NCBI GenBank assembly: GCA_018398805.1
Contig: JAGFBZ010000172.1
Location: 806,001 to 870,000, forward strand
Source: Hirundichthys speculiger
Lineage: Eukaryota; Chordata; Actinopteri; Beloniformes; Exocoetidae
Reading direction: 5' to 3'
Length of the DNA: 64,000 nucleotides
The position numbers and the translations under genes are program-made. Positions 1-16,492 of the stretch are shown piece after piece; the stretch's first letter is position 1, and each line of letters starts with the position of its first letter. The notes under the pieces are model-generated. The model was not told the origin of the DNA. It searched no databases and was given only the letters and a program-made list of their open reading frames with translations.

Positions 1-112
1 AACTACAGCTGGTTACAGTTACAGCTGGGTACAACTACAGCTGGTTATAGTTACAGTTGGGTACGGCTACAGCTGGGTACAGCTACAGCTTGGTACAGCT
101 ACAGCTGGGTGC
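1..112. repeat. 16-bp tandem repeat (minisatellite), cut by the left edge
   Basis: About seven imperfect copies of a 16-bp unit resembling ACAGCTGGGTACAGCT run from base 1 to about 112. Alternate units differ (GGTTACAGTT against GGGTACAACT), so a 32-bp higher-order period is visible in the first half. The array is open on the left, so its true length is unknown. No gene is implied. Confidence 0.85.
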
Positions 113-3100
113 TTTTTCCCAATATACATTCATATGAAGGGAATCAATTTAAAGACCAAAGTATGACACGTTCCACCACGATAGGTGGCGTTACTGCCCA
201 CTTTCAGCTTGTTAGCATCAGGCTTTTCTGGTTATCTATTACACCACACACCAAAACAACAGATACATCTCTGGTTTAACATTTAAGAAAAATGGTGAAC
301 AGTGAATTGAACAGACTCTTAGCATAGTTCATTTTTGTATGTCCTGTTCAATTTAGTTTTTATTTATATTGACTTCTTCCAGTACTTCTGAGTCAAAGCC
401 TTGGGCAGGAACTGTGGAGCATACTCGGGGCGCTCAGGCCTATTCTGGTCCCGTTGAGCTTTTACATGCAGGGATTAGCTCAACTTCAACTGCATTATCC
501 TGGTGTCGCTCCAACGATGAGAAACATTGAATTACATACATTTAAACTGCAATTTTCAGTCAGACTAATGCAATACTTTGATTTTTTTTTTTTTTGTTTT
601 TAATCTCATGTATAGGTACTGTGTCTCTGTTGTATTGTCACTAAAACATGACACAGGCACTTCTGTAAGAACCCAAGAATTTGTTCTAACTTTTAAATTA
701 AAAAGGCATAACGTGTCCCCTGTGATGAACCTCAGAGAAACTACTTTGTAGTTACTGAAAATATACAATCTTGATATCGGCGTCGCCTGCATTTCTTACT
801 CCCACACAGACATTTACAAATAGGCTTGTCATGATGACTAACAGATGTAACAACGTGCAGCAGTGCTGCCTCGAGGTAAAGTATTGTAGTTTCAAGCTTT
901 TAGAAAAAATGACGATTTGTTTGAAACTAATCTAATGCTGAATGTGCTGCTCTCTAAATGCAGCCTCCCTCCGATTTCAGACAAGGTGGTGAACAGAATG
1001 AATTTCATCAAGCATCCATTCACCTGATTGAGACACACTTCCTGTCCCTGCAGCGTCATCATGTGTGCTAATTTTTACTTGTTCATTCATTGTTGCCTGG
1101 TTGGATGGAGACACGGTCGGTTCGCCTGCGCCTGACACTTGTTTGGTCTTTCTGTCTTCATTACGTTTCTACAGCTCTGCAAACGTGTGCAAACATTAGC
1201 CGAGCTTCCTCAAATGAAGCGATGCTCATCAGAATTTACATGCATCATGCTGCAATGTCAGCGTTCATTGGATTAGATGTTTATGGGGACTGCTGAGGTT
1301 CAGCAGCATTGCTTAGCAAATGAATTTCTGTACATTGACTCTTGCTGGGTACAATTAAAATTCTGCTGTCAACCCCTGGATGTTTTATTTGGATTTTCTC
1401 ATTTATTTGGTAAAGAACTGGTTCGTGTCTGTTTGAGTGTTGTATGCACACTTTGTCTGAGTTTGTACATGTGTGTGTGACAGTCTTATCAGCTCCTCAG
1501 GCAGTGGGTGAGGGGTTTTATGACCAGTCTAATCCGGACCCAGTAGTAACGGATCCAGCTTTCTCTCCGCCTGGACTAGCTTGTATGTGTATGAGAGTCT
1601 AAAGGGTTGGCTGATGACAGTTTGTCTAGTGAAGTAAACTCAGATTAATCTAAGCACCATGTTTTTCTCAAAGTGCTTGCAGAGCAACCTGTAAACCGAA
1701 GATAAAAACAAATTGTGCAATATTTTGTGCCCATATGTCTGCAGTAAAGGATGATGCGGTGGCAACAGTGACTCCATTTGCCATTTGCAGTACAAGCTGC
1801 TGTGCTGGCATTAATTATGAAAAACAGCTCAGTGTACGTAGCCTGCGACTGCTCAAACAGGATTGGGGTTATGATGAATGATTTTAAGAAGAATCTGTCA
1901 GCTGTCTTCCTGTTTGGTCTTCAGAAAATAATTGAAGGTAGTGTACTTTCTGACAGAAACATGGTTTATGAGTTTGTTGCCAGAGTGGAGGTTCATTTCG
2001 CAGCCTGTGGGAGCAGAGCAGTCTCTTTTTTTCTTCAGCTGTGAGACGTTGACAGTGAAGGAGCGTATCATTAGACAAAGACGTTCAGGGGCCATTTTGT
2101 AAGTTTCTTCTGTACCTTTGTATTTCATTTATACCGCAAGCTGAAATAGTTTATTTCAAAGGAAATGTATTCGTGTTTTTGCGATGAACGTCTCACTTCT
2201 GACTTTTATTGTTGTAAACCCTTGTTATCGCAGTACACTCAATAAAAAGCAGTTTTAATAAAGAGGGACTCCGCTCTGAATTTTGTGGCTCCTTTCCAAT
2301 ACTGTAATATATCTTCATCTTTCCAGGAGCATGCGGGACACAACCAGTTCAAACTGGGGAAGCAGTGCAACAAAACCTAGTGGCAAAAGGTTAGTTGACC
2401 AGTCCCTTAAACTGATTGCAGCTATTTAAATGTTTAAAACAGAAAAGCTTAGATATGTTTCTGACATTTTGAGTTTTGCCAGAGGGCATTGCTTTCTGCA
2501 GTTTATACAGCTTATACAGCCAGTTTGTTTGTGATATTATGCATGAATAGAGTGTGTTAATAAACCACATTAAATGGAGCAAATATGAGCATGCAAAACA
2601 AAAACAACGCTCTTCAAAATCAAATGTTTGATGGCGAGACGAACCTACATCAATGTCAATGTATATACGAAGTGAAATGGTGTCACTGCAAGTCCAAAGC
2701 TGATCACGGCCGGTCGCTTCTCAGTCTGTTTGTGTGACATTACATACTGTAAAATGCAAAAGGTTCATTCAAGTCTGGTAAAGTGATTTGAAAGGTGCAG
2801 ATTGAGGTCCCATCATGATAATTGTAACTCAATAATTCAACAGGAGTATTGTTTTTTCAACTACCTTATATCCCACAGACCCCAGATGTCTGAGAAGTAA
2901 GCTCACTGAGCTCACACAGAAACGCACAAATATTTAGTAAAACAACAACAGCAACACTGAAAAAACATGAAACTGACAGTAGCTAATAGCATCTATTATA
3001 ACCATTTCTATCATATTATTTGTTACAATCAGACTTTGTTTTTGATTATTACGCGGACAGAAATTAGAGTAGCCTTAACTAATTCTGTTGCTCCATCTTT

Positions 3101-3260
3101 AACAGCAGTCTCCTGCCAACAAGTGAAGTTTGTGGCTCTCAGTGAAACACCTGCATCTGCCAGCAGGTAGCCAGCTACTGCAGCTGTCTCTGCTTTAAAG
3201 GAGGCCTTCTCCAAATTGCATTTCTGACATGTTTTCATATATGTTCATTAGGATGGAGAC
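113..3260. other. Non-coding sequence upstream of FAM163A; no gene seen
   Basis: This stretch contains only short chance reading frames, poly-T tracts (for example near 580-597) and AT-rich unique-looking DNA. I recognise no conserved protein, RNA gene or well-defined repeat. It could contain 5' untranslated exons or introns of FAM163A, but nothing in the sequence lets me place them. Confidence 0.4.
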
Positions 3261-3269
3261 TATTTTCTT

Positions 3270-3940
3270 ACCAGCCAGTCTTAGGTGCTTTTAGCTGTCT
3301 TTTTGGGTCATTATCCTGTTGGAGGAGCCAACAGCTCGAACTGTGGCTGAGCTTCCTGATGAATGAGCTGTTTGTTTTGCTCCAGGACACATTGACAGTC
3401 TTGAAACGTCACTGTGCCCTGCGTGGATTCAAGGCCTTCCAGTGCCAGACATTGCAATTCTGCCCCAAAGCATAACTGAGCCCCCCTCCATGTTTCATGG
3501 TAGTCATTTTTAATTAGCAGCAGTTATTTCTTCATCTGTGAACATAAAGCTGATGTGACTTTCCAAAAATACGCCAGTTTTGTTAATATGTTTGGAGGAC
3601 TTTCTCCCAAAAACTTTGTGGTTTGTAAACATGCAGTTTAGCAATTTCAAGTCTGGCTTTTTTCTTTTTTTTTTTTCTTTTTCTTTTCATAGTGTAGTCC
3701 TGTAGGTCTTCGAGTCCTTTTTTTTTTTTCTCCAAAAGGTGACAGATGGAGCAACCAGACACTGATGAACCTCAGCTTTGGAACTGAGCTTTAATGTATT
3801 TGGATGTTCTGCATGTTGTTTGCCATGTGCACTCTTTTTCTGATCAGCCTGGACTTTAATTTACTTTTTCAGTCACATGGATGATAACCTTCTGCATAAT
3901 ATCTGCAGCTGTAGTCACATGACGTTGCCTTGAGAAGGTA
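3270..3940 (-). mobile_element. Degenerate Tc1/mariner-like transposon remnant
   Basis: Read on the minus strand, about 3500-3290 gives a Tc1-transposase-like segment. It starts MKHGGG, continues through a broken version of the usual MLWG block, and ends in a QQDNDPK motif, which contains the second catalytic Asp region of Tc1 DDE transposases. Stops and frameshifts interrupt it. The following few hundred bases (to about 3940) look like the antisense of the N-terminal half, but are much eroded. I could not identify terminal inverted repeats. It is a dead copy, with no sign of an intact gene. Confidence 0.5.
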
Positions 3941-4269
3941 GTACAGCCTTTACCTTTTACATGCTTTTAAATTAAAATAATAATGATAATAATAATTTTC
4001 TTTCTTTCTTCAAACAACTCTTTTTTTTTCTTATTCTGGTCCATATTCAGTATGGTGCACACAATAATATCAAATGACACTGTTGCAGGTTTTCTCCATT
4101 TAAATGAGCTGAATAGTTGATAATGAAATAAATATACTGAAGACACAATGCAATAATTTATGATCATTTTATAGGTACCAAATGACTATTATCACAAAAT
4201 ATTTGTAAAATAAACATAAAATCCTTTCTTTTCATTCTTTAATTCGTTTCTGCTATCACATACTTTTAA

Positions 4270-4418
4270 CATGCATCTATACATATATATATATACATCT
4301 ACAACATGCATCTATACATACATATATACATCTACAACATGCATCTATACATACATATATACATCTACAACATGCATCTATACATACATATATACATCTA
4401 CAACATGCATCTATACAT
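4270..4418. repeat. 33-bp minisatellite
   Basis: Four to five copies of a 33-bp unit beginning CATGCATCTATACATACATA are arranged head to tail. The first copy has an expanded TA run. Because the unit is a multiple of three and lacks stops, it reads as repeats of MHLYIHIYIYN on the + strand. That is a by-product of the repeat, not evidence of a gene. Confidence 0.9.
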
Positions 4419-9110
<4,692 letters not shown>

Positions 9111-9477
9111 TAAAAAAAATGGTTTAAAAGCTTGACTAGTAATACATTTTACCATAGGAGAAAAGGTTTTACAAAGCAGGATACAAACCTCACTGGGATG
9201 CACAAGGACAAATCAAAGTAAAGCAGGAAGAGAAAGAGGAAACAGTTCAATGTCAACATCCACTTTTTTTTTCCCCCAAATTTGAAATGTTTATGGTGCC
9301 TCTGGGAGCAGAAGCCTTGGTCCACTATGGGCTTCAGCGCGGAGGGACCGATCAGGACCAGGAGTAATTCCTCTTAGAAGAGTCCTGAAAGGATTTTTCA
9401 CGAGCAGTTCCTCAGTCGTGTCAGGCCGGTCTGACGAGCTGAGCTGTTACCCACAAGTATAAGATCATGTTTTGCTA

Positions 9478-9676
9478 GGGGATCAAATACTTATTTCCCT
9501 CAGTGACTTGCAAATTAATTTTTATTTTCATTTCATGTCATTTTCTCATTTTTTTTTCCAATATTTTTTCTATAAATGTTAAAATAAAGCTGCCATAGAA
9601 GTCTGAGACTGTTCATTTATTTCTTAGTATGACAACTGCCGAAATCAGAGGGGGATCAAATACTTATTTCCTCCAC

Positions 9677-9679
<3 letters not shown>
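9478..9679. mobile_element. Terminal region of a Tc1-like transposon with paired direct repeats
   Basis: The motif GGGGATCAAATACTTATTTC occurs twice, at about 9478 and 9653, roughly 170 bp apart in the same orientation. This spacing is typical of the IR/DR class of fish Tc1 elements, in which each end carries two transposase-binding repeats. Only one end is recognised, and it abuts the TG/TA tract. No transposase remains here. Confidence 0.65.
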
Positions 9680-9767
<88 letters not shown>

Positions 9768-9795
9768 ATATATATATATATGTATATATATAATT
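9676..9795. repeat. Compound (TG)n-(TA)n microsatellite
   Basis: About nine TG units are followed by roughly 50 TA units with a few interruptions near 9767-9785. Such long TA tracts are often variable in length and prone to assembly error. Confidence 0.95.
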
Positions 9796-10041
9796 TTTTT
9801 TTTTTTATTATTCACATCTTTAGATTAATATGCACAAATTCAAACCTGAACATGCACATTGTTATTGACAGCTGTCTTTCTTCATAGAATTCCATTATTT
9901 AACAGATAATTTTGCACAGCAGAGTCCAAAAAAAAAAACCTTTGAAATGATTAGGTTTGCTTCTGGAATGTATTAGGATTTTGTTTTCATTTTTCTTTGA
10001 AATATCATGAACACTTTTCATAGCATAACTCTCCTTTTTAG

Positions 10042-10449
10042 TACTACTGCTGTAAGAAGAATGGGTCTGACAACGGCTCCATCTCCCAGCAACACTTTGC
10101 CTGCAACGCCTGCAGTATCTCCGGCCTGGACGGACCGATCATCACCCCACTATCTCTGTCACCGCCGGAGCCGCCCAAACCCTCTAACCCCAACAACCCC
10201 ACCAATCCCACAGAGGGGCGACGCAGCTACTGCCCCAGCTGCTCACCTTACGACTCGCCCTTTTACATCCGTACCACTGATGAGATGCGCAACGGCGGCG
10301 AGCGCATCACCTACATGCCCACACACTATGACAACCGGGCGCTGGCGATGCCGCTGCCCGCTGTCCGAGGCACCCTGCTGAGGGACACTCAGCGAGGCCG
10401 GCCCCCGGATTTCTACACCAACACCCGGGCCATCAGCACCGAGGTGTGA
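10042..10449 (+). CDS. FAM163A: FAM163A coding exon 2 (residues 32-166, stop)
   Basis: The exon follows a CTCCTTTTTAG acceptor and reads YYCCKKNGSDN at its start, restoring the family's CRLQ-YYCCKK junction in phase 0. It encodes 135 residues and ends RAISTEV-stop (TGA at 10447-10449), close to the RAISTDV end of mammalian FAM163A. Further A-type landmarks are CNACS, a Pro/Asn-rich linker, CSPYDSPFYIRT and NGGERITYMPTHY. The total of 166 residues compares with about 167 in human. The part after the membrane segment is polar, Pro-rich and probably disordered. The exon is notably GC-rich against its surroundings. A longer overlapping frame (10007-10381) is out of phase and is not the gene. Confidence 0.93.
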   Translation, partial: YYCCKKNGSDNGSISQQHFACNACSISGLDGPIITPLSLSPPEPPKPSNPNNPTNPTEGRRSYCPSCSPYDSPFYIRTTDEMRNGGERITYMPTHYDNRALAMPLPAVRGTLLRDTQRGRPPDFYTNTRAISTEV

Positions 10450-11879
10450 CCTGACCGCCCCACACCTCCACACACGGACACCTCCTATTTTTCACCAGCG
10501 CCACCACTAAGGCAACCACAGAAATAACTCTGACTCTCATTGCAGCTGCAAAGTGAGTTTGTGGAGGTGATGTCATCACTTTTATTAAGGATTTTGGGTT
10601 CTGAGGGAGTTTAACAGGGAACTGTCTCAGCCAGATGCTGATGTTTGAAGTGATGAGAAAAGATTCCTTTTAAACAGACTTCCTCACATCGTACCATCAA
10701 ATTTTGAGTTTTCTAGCTCACAGAAGTCAAAGTTATTCGGTGATAGATGGTTTCAAAACCGCATCTGTAAGAGGATGTCTCTTTATGCTCCTACATGAAA
10801 GGTAAGACTGTTGACTGTTACTGTGTCGTTACTTACTGAAAGCTATCTTAGATCATTTATGAATTTTCTGTGCTTGATATATTCCCAACGACAGCTTTAT
10901 ACTTGTCATAAAAAGCAGAAAAGAGACTGAAATATTTCTTGAAAAGTGACAGGAGAAAAGTCAACATTTCCTGTAAGACTATGTGGATCTGTGTGAAATG
11001 TGAGTAATAGAAAAATGCGCTGGAGGGAGGACAACTGGAGAGTTCTCTATGCAAGCTGTCTAGCAAACGACCACAGCTCTTCATCTCCACTCATCTGCTT
11101 TCTGCAGTTTTTCGTTCTATCAACTATATTTGGGGAATATCATGAGCGGCGTGCTCGGTGCTCTGCACAGACACACTTAGAAGCATTTAGAAATTGGCAC
11201 GTGGGTGCAGGAGTGCAAAGTTTCTCCCCTGATATGGAAACCTGTCAACAGTCAATGGTGTCTGAACCCGTGAATGCAAAGGCACGACGCTTGACACAGA
11301 TGCAAAAAAAAAGTTTTAACTGTAAATATTAAATAGAAAGCAATCTTTCAATCCCAAAGCATTCTTAACCCATAGGGATGCATGCTGGGATTTTTGAATG
11401 AGAGAATGTGATTTACTGGTTTGTGCTATTTTGTCTACACACTCTCTCTATACCTACTACTTCTGTATTACTCTCATACTGAATCTTTAAAACGCAAATA
11501 TCTATATCATCTGTTTTTTTTTTTTTTTTCATATTTTCAGGACGTCAGTGTACACATTTAAGTGAATTAAAACAGTTTCACAGTGTGCATTTTCTTACCC
11601 AGCACTGCTGGCCGTACACAATATTTACTGTGACATGGATCTTTTTACAGCAGGACTCAAGATTTGAGGGTGTGTAAGCAGTGAAACCTGCAGGCTTGCA
11701 CAGCGTTATAAAGCTGGAGACTTTAAAGAAATATTCAGACAGGCCCAAAGTTATCATTCAAGCATTTTAACAGCAATGCACATTCCCAGCTTCTTTTCAG
11801 CGGCGCATTAGGTACTGCAATGAATCCATCAACAATTGTATAATTCATCTGTTTGTTTTAAAATATTAAATGATCACAT

Positions 11880-11960
11880 AGATTTGGGCGTGCATGGCTG
11901 TTTGTCTCATATGTCTCTCCGTGGCCCTGTGATAGACAGGTGATGTCTCACCTGATGACC
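11880..11960 (+). repeat. Fragment of a dispersed repeat (copy 1 of 3)
   Basis: The segment GCATGGCTGTTTGTCT followed by GGCCCTGTGAT matches the repeat at 57893-58090 and, in reverse, 13681-13800. In other teleost genomes I associate this consensus with a retroelement 3' region, but the class is not certain from the sequence alone. Confidence 0.5.
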
Positions 11961-12984
11961 GCCAAGATGGATGAAGGATGAAGCAGGTAGAGAAAATCGA
12001 TGGACGAACGAAATACATTCAGAATGCAGTGACATTATATAGTTCTTTGAAAACTTGTCAAAACCATTTTACACAACCGCTCCCCCCATTAATAAAAGTA
12101 AATAAACAGATTAAAAACTGGAAAAATGAAAGTTCATCACCAGAGGTCATCAGCTATCACACGGGCAGAATAATGTGAAGGACAACAGGTATTTTTCTCC
12201 AAGTTGTTCTCTGCTCCAACAACTTTACCATCATCATTCATTTATTCAGCCACTATATTAACTATCTATTTTAGTACTTACTTAACCAGTTATCTTTGAA
12301 AACATAAAAATAAAGATTTTTAAAAATGTGCTCAAAACATGAACTGTACATGATAAATTCATTACCTGTAATATTTGATGGTGTTAACTTTTGACAATTA
12401 AAGATTTGTAACTGCTTGAATTGACTTTTTGCGTGATTATTGACTTAACATGCACGGACATACTTAAAGACAAGCTTTGTTCAGTCTCAAGTTTTATAAT
12501 ACTAAAGTATGTAGAGGAAAGTAAAGCTTTCTGTTGTGGTTAAAGCCTGGACTCTGAGGGCAGCATTAAGTCAAATGACTGTCATGAGGCAGACAACTGC
12601 CACCAAATGGAAAAAAATTAATTTTGAACAAAGCCTTCATTTTGTTCACTGGCTCCCAAATTTAGAGGACAAACATAGCTCATGCCCCTCAACTCCACAA
12701 TCGTAATCATGCGGAACACAATGATCTGCAAGCAGCCCCTAAAGGGAAAAGCCAAAATGAGTCGCAATATTGACAGTGAGAGCAGGCATCTATGAAAACT
12801 AAGTGGCTAAACTAAGAAAACCTGCCCTGTTTGTGAGCTGCTGATTTACCCCTGAAAGTTTCCCCCTGAAAGATAGGTCTTGGATTCAAAGATAAAGCTT
12901 GTCTGTCATTAATGTTAACTGTATAGACCGATCAAGCCGAACATGATGACTACCTACTTAATAATGAGTATGTCTTTCCTTGTG

Positions 12985-13260
12985 CTCTCAGAGGAACTCT
13001 GACCAGTCAGAGTCTGAACAAAAAAAACATCTGAGAGTGTCCTGGAATGTCTGGTACCGGGATGTTAGTTGTCATCGTTCAATAGATCTTCTGGGTCCTG
13101 TGGGCTGTCGGGTGAGGTCTCTGTGGAAGGGGATTGCTTCCCACAGATGCCATCAGGTCCTTCCAGTTTGCTTTCTGTGGAGTTTATAGACCAGATGAAC
13201 ACTTCAGATTCTTTGCTATGTTCTTTGAGCGTTTCCGAAAATATTTTGTTGAGGGACCTG
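12985..13260. repeat. Probable dispersed transposon-derived repeat
   Basis: The text here (GTACCGGGATGTTAG ... TTCTGGGTCCTGTGGGCTGT ... CCCACAGATGCCATCAGG) resembles a degenerate multi-copy teleost repeat that I recognise only loosely. No ends or coding capacity can be defined. Confidence 0.35.
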
Positions 13261-13680
13261 ATATAGGATTATTTATTTATTTATTTTGTGAAAGAAACTG
13301 ATCTGAGTAAACCAAGCTGAGTTCATTCAGAATTCTCCTCTTGCTCATATACTCATGTGACTGAGGATGTTTTATCAAAGAAGTTAAACTATCAGACACG
13401 CTTGCCCATGTTTTTCTTTGAATGCACCAAGTCTGCTTTGTGATCACTTGAGCTTGTTTTTTAAAGGATGTCTGGCAGCATCTGGCAGGAAAACTGTTGC
13501 TTCAAATTGTTTTCCAAACTAGCTGATTGCTTTCAACAGGATGCTTGTTCCCATGCTGTAAACCACAACCCACAGAACACATGTTTGTCACAGTTTCATA
13601 AGTTATTATTTTATTTTATTAGCCTTTATTTAACCAGATTAGTCACATTCAGATGAAAGACCTCTTTAACAAAAGCAGAC

Positions 13681-13800
13681 CTGGACCTCCGAGTGCCACA
13701 TATAGACAAACAACCACATACACTTCCAGTCGTTCCTATGAAGAGTTTAATGGAATCAATCAGCCTGACATACATGTCTTTGGACAGTGGGAGGAAGCTG
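13681..13800 (-). repeat. Fragment of a dispersed repeat (copy 2 of 3, inverted)
   Basis: The reverse complement reads ATGTATGTCAGGCTGATTGA then GGTTGTTTGTCTATATGTGG, aligning along more than 90 bases with 57900-57982. The orientation is opposite to the other two copies. Confidence 0.6.
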
Positions 13801-14261
13801 GAGCACCTAGAGAAAACCCACACAAGTACATACAGCTCTGGGGTGTGCAAAGAAATACAAAGAAATACAAAGAATATGAGATCTCCATAATGTTGATGTT
13901 TTTTGTTCTTCTGTCTCATAAGGTTTCCAACTGATTTTTTTTTTTTCACAGCAGGCCCACAGCTGACCTGCTGGGTGGTGAGCAATTTTCTTTTTGGTAA
14001 GTTCCTGGTGCCAAAATAGGATTCACGTGAATGCCAGGATGCAGGTTTTCCCACCAGAACATTGGAATGTAACAAAATGAGTACTGATTGATTTTATATT
14101 TTGCCATTTTAATAGAGATGTTTAAATTGAAATGTCAGGAAATTAATGTCCATATGACATTATTGTTTTAAGTATTTCAAGAGAGATGCACGGAGGATTA
14201 TAATGAGGGGGAAAAACCCCATAAATTACCCATTGCTGTGTTTAATGTAAAAGCAAGCCTT

Positions 14262-14600
14262 CGAAGAGTACTGCGCATGCGCGAGACATGACCAGCATTC
14301 CATGCCGGAAAACGTTACGTCTGAGCTCCAGAGTGATTCATCTTGTTTAACACACGATCTTTGTTGCAACTCTTCTGTCACACAGGGAGCACCAAAGCAC
14401 CTCCACAACGCTCCAAACAAGTAAGTTGACAGCTCAGTTGCCGCCACTAATGTATTATTACAGACTCACGTCTGCGTCCAGCGACAGAAGAAATACTGTT
14501 TTCCTTCTTCAGTGTCGGGCGGGGTGTTGCTACGGTCCGCTACTTTTTGGTCCAACTGTTCTGGACTTCGAGCTGGTTAGCGTTAGCCGAACTTTAGCTT
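14262..14600 (+). promoter_or_regulatory. RABGAP1L: CpG-rich promoter region of RABGAP1L with an NRF1-type palindrome
   Basis: CpG dinucleotides are scarce over most of the window but dense here (TCGAAG, GCGCATGCGCGAG, GCCGGAAAACG, CCGCCACT, GCGTCCAGCGAC, TCGGGCGGGG, GCGTTAGCCGA). The 12-mer TGCGCATGCGCG at 14272-14283 fits the NRF1 consensus, a hallmark of housekeeping CpG promoters. No TATA box is seen. The region sits just before a consensus splice donor at 14421 and about 7 kb before the first RABGAP1L coding exon, which makes it the best promoter candidate. The exact transcription start cannot be read from the sequence. Confidence 0.65.
14300..14420 (+). other. RABGAP1L: Probable non-coding exon 1 of RABGAP1L (5' UTR)
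   Basis: CpG-rich sequence ending ...CTCCAAACAA is followed by GTAAGT, a near-perfect donor, at 14421. It lies immediately downstream of the NRF1-type palindrome. The left boundary is an estimate. An untranslated first exon is needed because the coding start at 21501 lies well inside an exon that appears to begin at an acceptor near 21412. Confidence 0.45.
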
Positions 14601-15465
14601 TAGCAGGTGTAACCTGGCACAGACACACACAGACACACACACAGAGACACAGACACACACTCACAGGTACTTCCTCCTCAGCCCGCATCCACCTGAGCTG
14701 CCAGCAGCTCTCCTGTCTACAAACCAGCTCCCGACAACAGCTCTGCTGTTGTAAAGCGGGCAGAGGAATTAAACTGCTTGTGACTATTGGGGATAAGTTA
14801 GCTCGCTGCTAGCTATTTTCCTACCCTGGATGTTTGTGTCGTTTGCTTTAAGTTAGCTGCTGTGAAAGGTTTCTGTCCTCTTTTTAAATGTCTTCCTCAT
14901 GCGTGCTTGAAGTCTACGGTTATCTTGCCTACCTAATTTTATTTTAAAAGCCCGTTGGACTGTAGTTTACATTGAAAAGAAAGCTGGTGTTGATGCTGTA
15001 AGACTCTGAGGTGTTGCTCCATCCAGGCCTGTGGACATCAGAGGGAGTAAAACACAGTTTATTGCAGTAATTCACCCAGATAGGAGGAAGACACTGACAC
15101 TTGTCAGGTGAAAAAATCAGAGCATCAGCATCTAAATGAATTATGCATGGAAGTGAGACTTTTTCGAGATGGGCCACTTTACCCTAGGGAGCTATTTAAT
15201 TTAGATGTGGCTCATGGAGGTTTTGAGTTCCTCCACACTGAGAAATTGTTTGACTGAAGAACTTACAGATGCGTAACAGACAGCATACCTGTACTTAATC
15301 CCAATAACATTACTGCAGCTGTTGTCATGGTGTGTCAACATTCGTTTCAGTGTTTCAGCTCCAAGATTATGCCTGGATGACTACAAGCTGTATCTTGTTG
15401 TTAGACCCACTGAGAGACCTGAGAACATACTACTTTACATTTAACAAGCTACAAATAAATACAAC

Positions 15466-16492
15466 CACCATCTCCAAAAGTTTGGGACACTTGAAAATGT
15501 AAATAAAAACAGAATGCAACAATCTGCAAATCTTGTGAACCCATATTTGTTTCCCGAAACAACATAAAAACATGTCAGATGTTAAAACTGAGACATTTTA
15601 GCATTTCATGTAAAATATTAGCTCATTTTGACTTTGATGGCAGCAACACATCTCAAAAATGTTGAAACAAGGCAATGTTTATTGTGTAGCATCCCGTCTC
15701 CTTTTAACAACTGTCTGTAAACATCTGGGAAGTGAGGAGAGCAGTTGCTGGAGTTTTAGGAGAGGAACGTTGTCACATTCTTGTCTGAAGAAGGATTCTA
15801 GCTGCTTAACAATCCTGGACTTTTGTTGCCAGGTCTTTCATTTTGTGATGCACCACATGTTTGCAGTCCAGACTTTTCACTGCAGTCGAGCCTGATCAGC
15901 ACCTTCTCCTGTGAAGGCCATGATGTTCCCTGATTTCCTGACTTCCCTGAAAGAGACCTTGTCTGGATGGGAGCAGATGTTGCTGTAAAACCTCTATGTA
16001 CTCTTCAACAGTGATGGTTGCCTTTTCAGATGTGTAAGCTGCCCACGCCATAGATACTAATGCAACCCCAAACCATCAGAGATACGGGCTTTTGAACTGT
16101 TTGCTGATAACAAGCTCGATGGTCCATTTTCTCCTTAGTTTGCAGGACATGTCATGCAAGTTTCCAAAAAGAATATCAAATTTTTATGGATTTGATACTG
16201 ACCGGTTGCAATTTAACCCAATTAGTTGTCAAGTGCTAATCCATTTGTTTTTGACTTGTGCCAATTACTTTTCCAGCCTTTTGTTGCCCCTTTTCCAACT
16301 TTTTTTTTTTTTTTTTTTTTTAGCTTGTTTTGCTGCTGTCAAAGTCAAAATGAGCCAATCATTTTCAGTGATTTGGTAAAACATCTCAGTTTCAACATCT
16401 GATATGCTCTTTATATTCTATTGGAAATAAAATTTGGGTTTATGAAGTCTGCAAATCATTGCATTGTGTATTTATGTCCCAGCTTTTTTAGA
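15466..16492 (-). mobile_element. Tc1-like transposon, internally degraded
   Basis: The left end (AAAAGTTTGGGACACTTGAA ... TAAATAAAAACAGAATGCAA) and the right end (TGCAAATCATTGCATTGTGT ... GTCCCAGCTTTTTTAGAATT) are near-reverse complements of each other, as in a common teleost Tc1 family. Minus-strand fragments of transposase can be read (a KFDILFGN-like segment near 16190-16160, and antisense of the PKPSEIR-like stretch near 16075). Frameshifts and a missing central part make it non-functional. The related family also supplied the fold-back element at 28225-29284. Confidence 0.7.

Larger units (their letters stand above)
10450..14259 (+). other. FAM163A 3' UTR and FAM163A-RABGAP1L intergenic region
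   Basis: About 3.8 kb separates the FAM163A stop from the RABGAP1L promoter region. Candidate polyadenylation signals (AATAAA) occur near 12093 and 12309, so the 3' UTR could extend to about 12.4 kb. Dispersed repeats lie at 11880-11960, 12985-13260 and 13681-13800. No further gene is visible on either strand; the 149-residue minus-strand frame at 13626-14075 lies mostly over a repeat. Confidence 0.6.

Noticed and set aside
1..112. CRISPR-like or regularly spaced repeats
   Set aside because: The copies are adjacent without spacers and degenerate; this is a eukaryotic minisatellite. The same applies to 4270-4418.
10007..10381. A 124-residue + strand open frame over FAM163A exon 2
   Set aside because: It is out of phase with the conserved FAM163A frame and gives Pro/Thr-rich nonsense caused by the high GC content.
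13626..14075. A 149-residue minus-strand open frame
   Set aside because: It runs across an inverted dispersed repeat (13681-13800) and poly-T sequence; no family resemblance outside the repeat.
14426..14812. A 128-residue + strand open frame downstream of the putative RABGAP1L exon 1
   Set aside because: It starts just after a consensus donor, spans a CA repeat, and has no recognisable protein features; CpG richness alone keeps the frame open.
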